Positions 14,087 to 20,549 of a DNA stretch of 20,549 nt are shown piece by piece. The notes under the pieces were generated by a model, which did not search any database, had not been told where the DNA came from, and saw nothing but the letters and a program-made list of their open reading frames with translations. Both the position numbers and the translations under genes were made by a program. The stretch comes from Domibacillus sp. Lineage in GTDB: Bacteria; Bacillota; Bacilli; Bacillales; Domibacillaceae. The stretch covers positions 1 to 20,549 of the forward strand of contig JAPSKG010000011.1 in assembly GCA_031177795.1 (NCBI GenBank), read 5' to 3'. Positions within the stretch are counted from its first letter, which is position 1. Each line of letters opens with the position of its first letter.

Positions 14087-15946
14087 ATGACATTACTCGA
14101 CAAGTTGAAAACACAGGTGCTTACCGCTGATGGAGCTATGGGAACACTTTTATATTCATATGGCATTGATTTTTGTTATGAAGAATTAAACATAGAAAAA
14201 CCTGAAATCATTGAAAAAATCCATCAAGATTACATTAAAGCAGGCGCTGATATTATTCAAACAAACACATATGGCGCTAATTCGATTAAGCTTGCCCGCT
14301 ATGGAATGGAAAACCGTGTTCGTGAATTAAATGCCGCTGCAGCTTCTATTGCTAAAAAAGCAGCTGCTCCGGGAGGGCAATTTGTTTTAGGGACCATTGG
14401 AGGAATTAGAGGGATTCGTAAAAGCACAGCAACAAATGCTGAGATCCTTGCAGCTGTGCGCGAACAAGCAGAAAGCTTGTTAGATGGAAGCCTGGACGGC
14501 ATTTTATTTGAAACCTATTACGATTTTGAAGAATTATCAGAATCAGTAAAACTGCTTCGCAGCATGAGTGATTTGCCAATTATTGCTCAGGTATCAATGC
14601 ACGACCCTGGCGTTTTGCAAAATGGTCTTTCCTTGAATGAAGCATTACACCGCTTAGAGGCAATCGGCGCAGATGTAGTCGGTGTTAACTGCCGCCTTGG
14701 TCCTTATCATACCATTCAAGCGTTTGAAGATGTAACGCTTCCTAATAAAGCATTTTTATCGGCATATCCAAATGCAAGCTTGCTTGATGTAGAAGATGGA
14801 CGTATTGTTTACGAATCGGAAGCGGATTATTTTGGACGGGCAGCAGTGCTTTTGAGAAACGAAGGAGTTCGTTTAATCGGAGGCTGCTGCGGAACAACGC
14901 CAAAACATATTGAAGCTGCAAAAAAGCGTCTTGCCGGTCTTCCGCCTTTAACTGAGAAAAAAGTGAAGACGAAAAAGCCGATTTTCATTCAAGAAGCGGC
15001 ACCTGCAACAGATGTACCGATTTGTGAAAAAGCAAAAAAAGAACGAACGGTTATCGTAGAGCTTGATACGCCAAAAACCTTATTAACAGAAAAGTTTATT
15101 GAAGGTGCTAATGCTTTGTATGCATCAGGCATTGATGCAGTTACAATGGCGGACAATTCACTTGCGTCTCCACGAATCAGCAACATGGCGATGGGTGCAA
15201 CTTTAAAAATGAAACATGATGTTCGTTCGCTCGTTCACATTACTTGCCGTGACCGCAACTTAATTGGGCTGCAATCTCATTTAATGGGCCTTGATGCTCT
15301 AGGCCTTCATGATGTGCTGGCTATTACAGGCGATCCGACAAAAGTCGGCGATTTCCCCGGTGCTGCAAGCGTATATGATGTGTCCAGCCTGGAATTAATT
15401 CAGCTTATTAAGCAATTAAACGAGGGCATTTCTTTTTCCGGAAAACCGCTGAAAAAGAAAGCAAATTTTTCAATTGCAGCTGCGCTAAATCCAAATGTGC
15501 GTGTTTTGGACCGTGCTGTAAAGCGAATGGAGAAAAAAATCGAATGCGGGGCAGACTATTTTATTACGCAGCCAGTGTTCACAAAAGAAAAAATTATTGA
15601 ATTGCATGAAGCAACAAAACATTTGCCAACGCCTGTTTTTATTGGCATTATGCCATTGACGAATATACGCAATGCTGAATTTTTACACCATGAAGTACCA
15701 GGTATTAAACTATCTGATGAAACTCTTGAAAGAATGCGCGCATGCGGAGATGATAAAGAAGCATCTGCAAAAGAAGGCGTGAAAATTGCCAAAGAACTTG
15801 TTGAAACAGCAGCAAAGCTTTTTAACGGACTATACATTATTACGCCGTTTTTGCGCTACGATATGTCTATTGAGCTCGTAAATTATATAAAAGAACTGGA
15901 TGCACAGAAAGAAAGCGGGGCTATGCATGACCTTACATCAAATTGA
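14087..15946 (+). CDS. yitJ: Bifunctional homocysteine S-methyltransferase / methylenetetrahydrofolate reductase (YitJ)
   Basis: Two-domain enzyme of 619 residues (B. subtilis YitJ is 612). The N-terminal domain (about 1-290) is a homocysteine methyltransferase barrel with the zinc cysteines Cys202 (VGVNCRLG), Cys267 and Cys268 (IGGCCGTTP). The C-terminal domain (about 320-610) is a flavin methylenetetrahydrofolate reductase; VITLDTP-like VIVELDTP, HITCRDRN, AITGDPTK and FITQPVFTKEKI are its hallmarks. It reduces 5,10-methylene-THF to 5-methyl-THF, the methyl donor for the next gene, metH, with which it overlaps by 20 bases. The role of the N-terminal domain in a cell that also has MetH is unclear. 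The ATG has GAAAGGA about ten bases upstream. In B. subtilis yitJ is controlled by an S-box riboswitch; none is visible here. Confidence 0.94.
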   Translation: MTLLDKLKTQVLTADGAMGTLLYSYGIDFCYEELNIEKPEIIEKIHQDYIKAGADIIQTNTYGANSIKLARYGMENRVRELNAAAASIAKKAAAPGGQFVLGTIGGIRGIRKSTATNAEILAAVREQAESLLDGSLDGILFETYYDFEELSESVKLLRSMSDLPIIAQVSMHDPGVLQNGLSLNEALHRLEAIGADVVGVNCRLGPYHTIQAFEDVTLPNKAFLSAYPNASLLDVEDGRIVYESEADYFGRAAVLLRNEGVRLIGGCCGTTPKHIEAAKKRLAGLPPLTEKKVKTKKPIFIQEAAPATDVPICEKAKKERTVIVELDTPKTLLTEKFIEGANALYASGIDAVTMADNSLASPRISNMAMGATLKMKHDVRSLVHITCRDRNLIGLQSHLMGLDALGLHDVLAITGDPTKVGDFPGAASVYDVSSLELIQLIKQLNEGISFSGKPLKKKANFSIAAALNPNVRVLDRAVKRMEKKIECGADYFITQPVFTKEKIIELHEATKHLPTPVFIGIMPLTNIRNAEFLHHEVPGIKLSDETLERMRACGDDKEASAKEGVKIAKELVETAAKLFNGLYIITPFLRYDMSIELVNYIKELDAQKESGAMHDLTSN

Positions 15947-18900
15947 GAAAGAACTTCAAAAAAGAATTCTGCTGATCGACGGAGCAATGGGAACAATGCT
16001 TCAAAATGCCAATCTGACACCTGAAGATTTTGGCGGCGAAGATTACGACGGCTGCAATGAAAATCTTGTGCTAACAAGACCCGATGTAATTGACCGTATT
16101 CACCGTGAATATTTAGAAGCTGGAGCCGATATTATTGCCACGAATACATTCGGCGGCACACCGGTCGTACTTGATGAGTACGACCTTGGCGATAAAGCCT
16201 ATGAAATTAATTTGCGCGCTGTACAAATTGCACGCAAGGCAGTTGACGACTACTCAACGCCTGAATGGCCTCGTTTTGTAGCGGGGGCAATCGGTCCAAC
16301 AACGAAAACTTTGTCCGTAACTGGCGGAATTACCTTTGATGAGCTTGTTGACAATTTTGAATTACAAGCAAAAGCGCTTATTGAAGGCGGTTCAGATCTT
16401 ATCTTAATGGAAACAAGCCAGGATATGCTAAACGTAAAAGCCGGAACGCTTGGCATTCAGCGGGCATTTGAGGCAGCGGGCGTTGAACTTCCAATTATGA
16501 TCTCCGGCACAATTGAACCGATGGGCACAACATTGGCCGGACAAAATATTGAAGCATTTTATATTTCGATTGAACACATTAAACCTCTTTCTGTTGGATT
16601 AAACTGCGCAACTGGCCCGGAGTTTATGACCGATCATATCCGCTCCCTTTCAGACCTTGCAACCAGTTATGTAAGCTGTTATCCAAATGCCGGCTTGCCG
16701 GATGAAGAAGGAAACTACCATGAGTCACCGGAATCACTTGCGCAAAAGTTGTCAGCTTTTGCGGACAAAGGCTGGCTGAATATTGTGGGCGGCTGCTGCG
16801 GAACAACACCTGAGCACATTCGCGTTATGCGAGAAGCCATGAAAGAAAAAGCACCGCGAACATCTCCTGAAAGCCCTCATGGCCATGCTGTTTCCGGTAT
16901 TGAGCCATTATTGTATGATGATTCGATGCGCCCTCTTTTTATCGGGGAACGAACAAATGTCATCGGCTCACGCAAATTCAAGCGGCTCATTGTAGAAGGG
17001 AAATTTGAAGAAGCGGCAGAAATTGCCCGTGCCCAGGTAAAAGGCGGAGCCCACGTTATTGATATCTGTCTGGCAAATCCGGATCGTGAAGAACTTGAAG
17101 ACATGACGGAATTTATGAAAGAAGTTGTAAAAAAAGTGAAAGTGCCTCTTGTCATTGATTCTACCGATGAAAAGGTTATTGAGGAAGCACTGAAATTTTC
17201 TCAGGGAAAAGCAATTATTAACTCTATCAACTTAGAAGATGGCGAAGAACGATTTGATGCCGTTATGCCACTTGTGAAAAAATATGGCGCTTCTGTTGTA
17301 GTTGGAACAATTGACGAAGTAGGAATGGCTGTTTCTCGTGAACGAAAACTGGAAATTGCCCTTCGCTCTCATGATCTTCTTGTAGAAAAATGGGGTCTTG
17401 CGCCGGAAGACATTATATTTGACCCTCTTGTTTTCCCTGTCGGCACAGGTGACGAACAATATATCGGTTCGGCGGTAGAAACAATTGAAGGCATCCGGTT
17501 AATTAAAGAACATCTTCCAAGATGCCTAACAGTTCTTGGGGTGAGCAACGTTTCTTTCGGCCTTCCTCCTGTCGGCCGCGAAGTATTGAATGCTGTTTAT
17601 TTATACCATTGCACGCAGGCCGGTCTTGACTATGCAATTGTAAACACGGAAAAGCTTGAGCGCTATGCATCAATTCCAAAAGAAGAAATTAAACTTGCAG
17701 ATGATTTGTTGTTCACGACAACAGATGAAACATTAGCGGTTTTCACAGACTTTTACCGTGATAAGAAAAAAGAGAAAAAAGAAGAAGACATTCCAAAAAC
17801 AGTTCCAGAACGTTTAAGCTATTATGTTGTAGAAGGAACAAAAGAAGGACTGCTTGCTGATCTTGAAGCAGCGCGCGGAATGTACGACAATCCTCTTGAT
17901 ATAATTAACGGGCCTCTTATGAAAGGAATGGCTGAAGTCGGCCGATTATTTAATGATAATCAGCTCATTGTAGCCGAGGTATTGCAAAGTGCCGAGGTCA
18001 TGAAAGCATCGGTTGCTTATTTAGAGCAGTTCATGGAGAAAAAAGAAGATGACTCAGGAAAAGGAAAAGTTGTTTTAGCAACAGTAAAAGGCGACGTACA
18101 CGACATTGGCAAAAACCTCGTGGATATTATTTTAAGCAACAATGGTTTTAAAGTTATCGATGTCGGTATCAAAGTTACTCCGCAGGCCTTGATTGAAGTG
18201 ATTCGAAAAGAAAAACCGGACATGGTCGGGTTATCGGGGCTTCTTGTAAAGTCTGCCCAGCAAATGGTGATTACTGCACAAGACTTTAAATCAGCAGATA
18301 TTCATGTGCCTATCCTTGTTGGAGGAGCTGCCCTGTCACGCCGATTTACCGAAACAAAAATTTCTCCCGAATATGAAGGTCCCGTTTTGTATGCAAAAGA
18401 TGCTATGGACGGCCTGGATATTGCCAACCGGCTTCAAAACGCAGAACAAAAAGTGGCTCTTTTGCAAGAACTTGAAGATAAGAAAGAAAAACGGAAAGAA
18501 ATTGAAGCATACCGCGATGAACGGAAAGAACAAGCTATCGCAACAGCACCCAAACCGGTAAAAACAGTTCGAGAAGATGTACCTGTTTTTGTACCGAGGG
18601 ATACACGACGCCGTGTGCTGCCGGATTATTCAATTTCACATTTAAAGCCTTATGTAAATATGCAAACTCTTATCGGCCATCATCTCGGCATGAAAGGGAA
18701 TGTTAAAAAGCTGCTGGAAGAGCAAAATGACAAAGCCGTACAGCTATATGAAACAGTCACTGGATTTTTAAATAATGGACATTTAAAAACTGCTGCCGTT
18801 TACCAGTTTTTCCCTGCCCAATCACAGGGAAATGATGTTATCGTATACGACCCGGCTGATGCAAAAACGGAAATTGAGCGTTTTACTTTTCCGCGTCAGT

Positions 18901-19370
18901 TAAAAGAGCCGTTTCTCTGTTTGGCTGATTATATAAAATCAGTTGAAAGCGGCGAAATGGATTATATTGGGTTTTTTGTTGTAACAGCTGGATTTGGTGT
19001 TCGTGATGCAGCGCTAAAACTGCGGGAAGAAGGAAAGTTCCTTGATAGCCACGCGCTTCAATCCACTGCATTAGAACTTGCGGAAGGCTTTGCTGAGCGA
19101 ATTCATCAGGAAATGCGTGACCAGTGGGGGATTCCAGATCCCGTTGACTTTACGATGCGGGAACGCTTTGCAGCAAAATACCAGGGACAGCGCTTTTCAT
19201 TTGGCTACCCTGCTTGCCCGAATCTTGAAGATCAGGAAAAGTTATTTGGTTTGTTAAAACCTGAAGAAATTGGTGTCCGTTTAACCGAAGGCTTTATGAT
19301 GGAACCAGAAGCCTCTGTTTCTGCCATCGTATTTGCCCACCCTGATGCCCGTTATTTTAATGTAGAATAA
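15927..19370 (+). CDS. metH: Cobalamin-dependent methionine synthase
   Basis: Transfers the methyl group of 5-methyl-THF to homocysteine through methylcobalamin, giving methionine and THF. The 1147-residue protein has all four modules: the homocysteine barrel (1-320) with zinc ligands Cys227, Cys290 and Cys291; the pterin-binding barrel (about 340-620, starting at FIGERTNVIGSRKF); the cobalamin cap and Rossmann domain (about 645-890) with DVHDIGKN placing the cobalt ligand at His725; and the reactivation domain (about 895-1147) with the AdoMet-site region QGQRFSFGYPACP. A KE-rich linker (KKKEKKEEDIPK) joins the pterin and cap modules. The frame is open to 15900, but the ATG at 15927 follows GCGGGG and matches the family start. 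It overlaps the end of yitJ, indicating translational coupling. It requires B12, so it implies cobalamin synthesis or uptake elsewhere in the genome. Confidence 0.96.
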   Translation: MTLHQIEKELQKRILLIDGAMGTMLQNANLTPEDFGGEDYDGCNENLVLTRPDVIDRIHREYLEAGADIIATNTFGGTPVVLDEYDLGDKAYEINLRAVQIARKAVDDYSTPEWPRFVAGAIGPTTKTLSVTGGITFDELVDNFELQAKALIEGGSDLILMETSQDMLNVKAGTLGIQRAFEAAGVELPIMISGTIEPMGTTLAGQNIEAFYISIEHIKPLSVGLNCATGPEFMTDHIRSLSDLATSYVSCYPNAGLPDEEGNYHESPESLAQKLSAFADKGWLNIVGGCCGTTPEHIRVMREAMKEKAPRTSPESPHGHAVSGIEPLLYDDSMRPLFIGERTNVIGSRKFKRLIVEGKFEEAAEIARAQVKGGAHVIDICLANPDREELEDMTEFMKEVVKKVKVPLVIDSTDEKVIEEALKFSQGKAIINSINLEDGEERFDAVMPLVKKYGASVVVGTIDEVGMAVSRERKLEIALRSHDLLVEKWGLAPEDIIFDPLVFPVGTGDEQYIGSAVETIEGIRLIKEHLPRCLTVLGVSNVSFGLPPVGREVLNAVYLYHCTQAGLDYAIVNTEKLERYASIPKEEIKLADDLLFTTTDETLAVFTDFYRDKKKEKKEEDIPKTVPERLSYYVVEGTKEGLLADLEAARGMYDNPLDIINGPLMKGMAEVGRLFNDNQLIVAEVLQSAEVMKASVAYLEQFMEKKEDDSGKGKVVLATVKGDVHDIGKNLVDIILSNNGFKVIDVGIKVTPQALIEVIRKEKPDMVGLSGLLVKSAQQMVITAQDFKSADIHVPILVGGAALSRRFTETKISPEYEGPVLYAKDAMDGLDIANRLQNAEQKVALLQELEDKKEKRKEIEAYRDERKEQAIATAPKPVKTVREDVPVFVPRDTRRRVLPDYSISHLKPYVNMQTLIGHHLGMKGNVKKLLEEQNDKAVQLYETVTGFLNNGHLKTAAVYQFFPAQSQGNDVIVYDPADAKTEIERFTFPRQLKEPFLCLADYIKSVESGEMDYIGFFVVTAGFGVRDAALKLREEGKFLDSHALQSTALELAEGFAERIHQEMRDQWGIPDPVDFTMRERFAAKYQGQRFSFGYPACPNLEDQEKLFGLLKPEEIGVRLTEGFMMEPEASVSAIVFAHPDARYFNVE

Positions 19371-19373
19371 AAC

Positions 19374-19407
19374 AATAAAACCAGCCGATATACTGGCTGG
19401 TTTTATT
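19374..19407. terminator. Bidirectional terminator after metH
   Basis: AATAAAACCAGCC (19374-19386) pairs perfectly with GGCTGGTTTTATT (19395-19407) around an eight-base loop. U-runs exist in both directions, so it ends yitJ-metH and can also serve the convergent FAD-protein gene, whose stop lies at 19426. Confidence 0.9.
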
Positions 19408-19425
19408 ATTTTATCTGCTTTTCTT

Positions 19426-20043
19426 TTAGATTGCATCTGAGAAAGCAGCTTGGTCTGCCTCAGAAGCCAAAAAAGAGCTGCTGCATTCAAAAGGGGGATT
19501 TTTAATTTGTTTTGCATGCTGTTCATCTATTCCAATTGTTATTTTTGAATGAATAAAATATCCATCCTGCTTTTCCGTTTCTGCAAAAACTCCTGCAATC
19601 CGGTCGTTTTCCCACAAAATTTCTTTCACAGAAGTGCCAGGCATCATAGTAAAGTTTGGATATTGTTCCGCTTGCTTGTAAAGAGCCATGATGACCATCC
19701 GGTTCATATAGCTATCTTGTTTATAAAGAGGCCTCATTAGCAGCTGCTGCACTTTTTCTTCTTCCATAAACAAAAGCATTTCCTGCATCGCCGGCTTAAT
19801 GCTTTCGGCCATTCCTTTAAAGGTTTCCAGCTCACACATCAACTTCATAAAAGCTGTTTTGCTTTGTTCCTGCTGGTATTTTTGATGGAAATTTGCCCTT
19901 TTCTCTAAAACGATAACGTCCATTCCCTGCTTTGCTAAAAACAGCCCCATTATCATTCCAGCTGGCCCGTCTCCTGCAATACACACATCCGTTTCCATAG
20001 TCAGAGCGCCGGCTTGTTGATTTGCTATTGCAGTGATTTCCAT
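19426..20043 (-). CDS. Shortened FAD-binding oxidoreductase-like protein
   Basis: A 205-residue protein with an N-terminal dinucleotide fold, TDVCIAGDGPAGMIMGLFLA, followed by GMDVIVLEKRANF, typical of FAD-dependent monooxygenases of the UbiH/PHBH type. A later block, QYPNFTMMPGTSVKEILWEN then RIAGVFAE, matches the segment that precedes the second FAD motif in that family. Such enzymes usually have about 380-400 residues; here the chain ends soon after ITIGIDEQHAKQI, where the usual GADG-type motif is altered, and the whole substrate/C-terminal half is absent. The middle is also poorly conserved and glutamine/methionine-rich. It may be a decayed paralogue or a reduced protein with a new role; the frame is intact. 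The ATG at 20043 is better spaced from AAAGGA than the one at 20049. It converges on metH with a shared terminator. Confidence 0.6.
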   Translation of the reverse strand: MEITAIANQQAGALTMETDVCIAGDGPAGMIMGLFLAKQGMDVIVLEKRANFHQKYQQEQSKTAFMKLMCELETFKGMAESIKPAMQEMLLFMEEEKVQQLLMRPLYKQDSYMNRMVIMALYKQAEQYPNFTMMPGTSVKEILWENDRIAGVFAETEKQDGYFIHSKITIGIDEQHAKQIKNPPFECSSSFLASEADQAAFSDAI

Positions 20044-20194
20044 TTCCATCTTCCTTTCAAGATTTTTTTGTTCTCGTGTTGCTGATTACAGAATACAAAA
20101 AAGAATTTGGTTTGTCTTATTATTTGTCAGCGTTTCTAACAAACTTTCTGAAAATTGGATTTTCAGCAGAAATGCTTTTTTCTATTTAAAATGG

Positions 20195-20223
20195 TTGCTT
20201 TATTCTTAAATGTTTGTTATGAT
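20195..20223 (+). promoter_or_regulatory. Promoter of the cold-shock gene
   Basis: TTGCTT (20195-20200) and TATGAT (20218-20223) are 17 bases apart, and a TGn extension precedes the -10 box. The predicted start near 20230 gives a leader of about 110 bases, the long 5' untranslated region typical of csp mRNAs. Upstream, CTGAAAA/TTTTCAG (20148-20154 and 20160-20166) forms a 7-bp dyad, and the rest of 20044-20194 holds nothing else I can name. Confidence 0.65.
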
Positions 20224-20308
20224 AAAAAAGAATTATTTTTGTTCGGGTATAAGGTTGTTAAGTGTAAACTTCTCATCTGTAAATATTGGGCAGGGATAGT
20301 AACACAAT

Positions 20309-20330
20309 GTGTGCACAGCACACGAGGAGG
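20309..20330 (+). promoter_or_regulatory. Hairpin beside the csp ribosome-binding site
   Basis: GTGTGC (20309-20314) pairs with GCACAC (20318-20323) around ACA. It ends three bases before GGAGG (20326-20330), which lies eight bases before the ATG. A stem this close can shift ribosome access with temperature, in keeping with leader-based control of cold-shock genes; the function is inferred. Confidence 0.45.
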
Positions 20331-20338
20331 ATACACAA

Positions 20339-20539
20339 ATGGAACAAGGTAAAGTAAAATGGTTTAATGCAGAAAAAGGTTTTGGCTTCATCGAACGCGA
20401 AGCGGGAGACGACGTATTCGTTCATTTCTCAGCTATTCAAGGCGAAGGCTATAAATCACTTGACGAAGGTCAAGCTGTAACATTTGACGTTGAAGCTGGT
20501 CAACGCGGACCACAAGCAGTAAACGTACAAAAAGCATAA
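20339..20539 (+). CDS. cspC: Cold-shock protein, CspC-like RNA chaperone
   Basis: A 66-residue single cold-shock domain that binds single-stranded RNA and DNA and keeps transcripts unstructured at low temperature or in stationary phase. RNP1 is KGFGFIE (13-19) and RNP2 is VFVHF (26-30), with the aromatic residues Trp8, Phe9, Phe15, Phe17, Phe27 and Phe30 in place. The start MEQGKVKWFNAEKGFGFIER and end AVNVQKA are closer to recalled B. subtilis CspC (66 aa) than to CspB or CspD. The frame is open to an upstream ATG at 20309, but that ATG sits in the leader hairpin without a ribosome-binding site, whereas GGAGG precedes the ATG at 20339. The gene is complete, and its stop lies ten bases before the window ends. 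Family certain; the exact paralogue less so. Confidence 0.95.
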   Translation: MEQGKVKWFNAEKGFGFIEREAGDDVFVHFSAIQGEGYKSLDEGQAVTFDVEAGQRGPQAVNVQKA

Positions 20540-20549
20540 TATCATATCA

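Noticed and set aside
20168..20180. AGCA-GAAA-TGCT hairpin followed by TTTTTT before the csp promoter
   Set aside because: The stem is only four pairs, and no plus-strand gene ends nearby, so a terminator is not supported.

Overview
The window reads as ordinary chromosomal DNA of a low-GC, Gram-positive member of the Bacillaceae. Nearly every gene has a close counterpart in Bacillus subtilis by recalled protein sequence: GltC, GltA, GltB, ArgF, YkhA, MreBH, Nos, YitJ and CspC. Ribosome-binding sites are strong GGAGG-type, and strong hairpin plus U-run terminators separate most units. I could not run searches, so the genus is left open. Unlike B. subtilis, which relies on MetE, this organism carries a full cobalamin-dependent MetH. 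No phage, IS element, CRISPR array, tRNA or rRNA is visible.

Layout. 103-1332: an M29 aminopeptidase closed by a bidirectional terminator. 1372-8492: a nitrogen-assimilation block, with the LysR-type activator gltC divergent from the glutamate synthase operon gltA-gltB; the shared 130-bp intergenic region holds a recognisable sigma-A promoter and dyads. 8599-9477: a second LysR regulator of unknown target, on the minus strand with its own terminator. 9579-9795: a tiny lysine-rich ORF whose 3' end runs into a three-copy imperfect tandem repeat (period 44-45 bp) filling the gap to argF. 9796-11409: argF (minus), divergent from a YkhA-type acyl-CoA thioesterase. 11602-13720: mreBH convergent with nos (bacterial nitric oxide synthase), sharing a 13-bp-stem terminator. 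13721-14086: the longest gene-free stretch, holding the nos and yitJ promoters and several short repeats. 14087-19370: yitJ and metH, overlapping by 20 bp. 19426-20043: a shortened FAD-binding protein (minus). 20339-20539: a cold-shock protein with a long leader.

How the genes work together. GltA/GltB make glutamate from glutamine and 2-oxoglutarate under GltC control. ArgF makes citrulline from ornithine, and Nos makes citrulline plus NO from arginine. YitJ reduces methylene-THF to methyl-THF, which MetH uses to methylate homocysteine, so yitJ-metH is a compact methionine-regeneration operon.

I see no clearly novel system. The items most worth a second look are the 9672-9786 repeat and its micro-ORF, the yitJ-metH leader that lacks an S-box and instead has an operator-like element on its promoter, the shortened FAD protein, and a duplicated translation-start region at mreBH.
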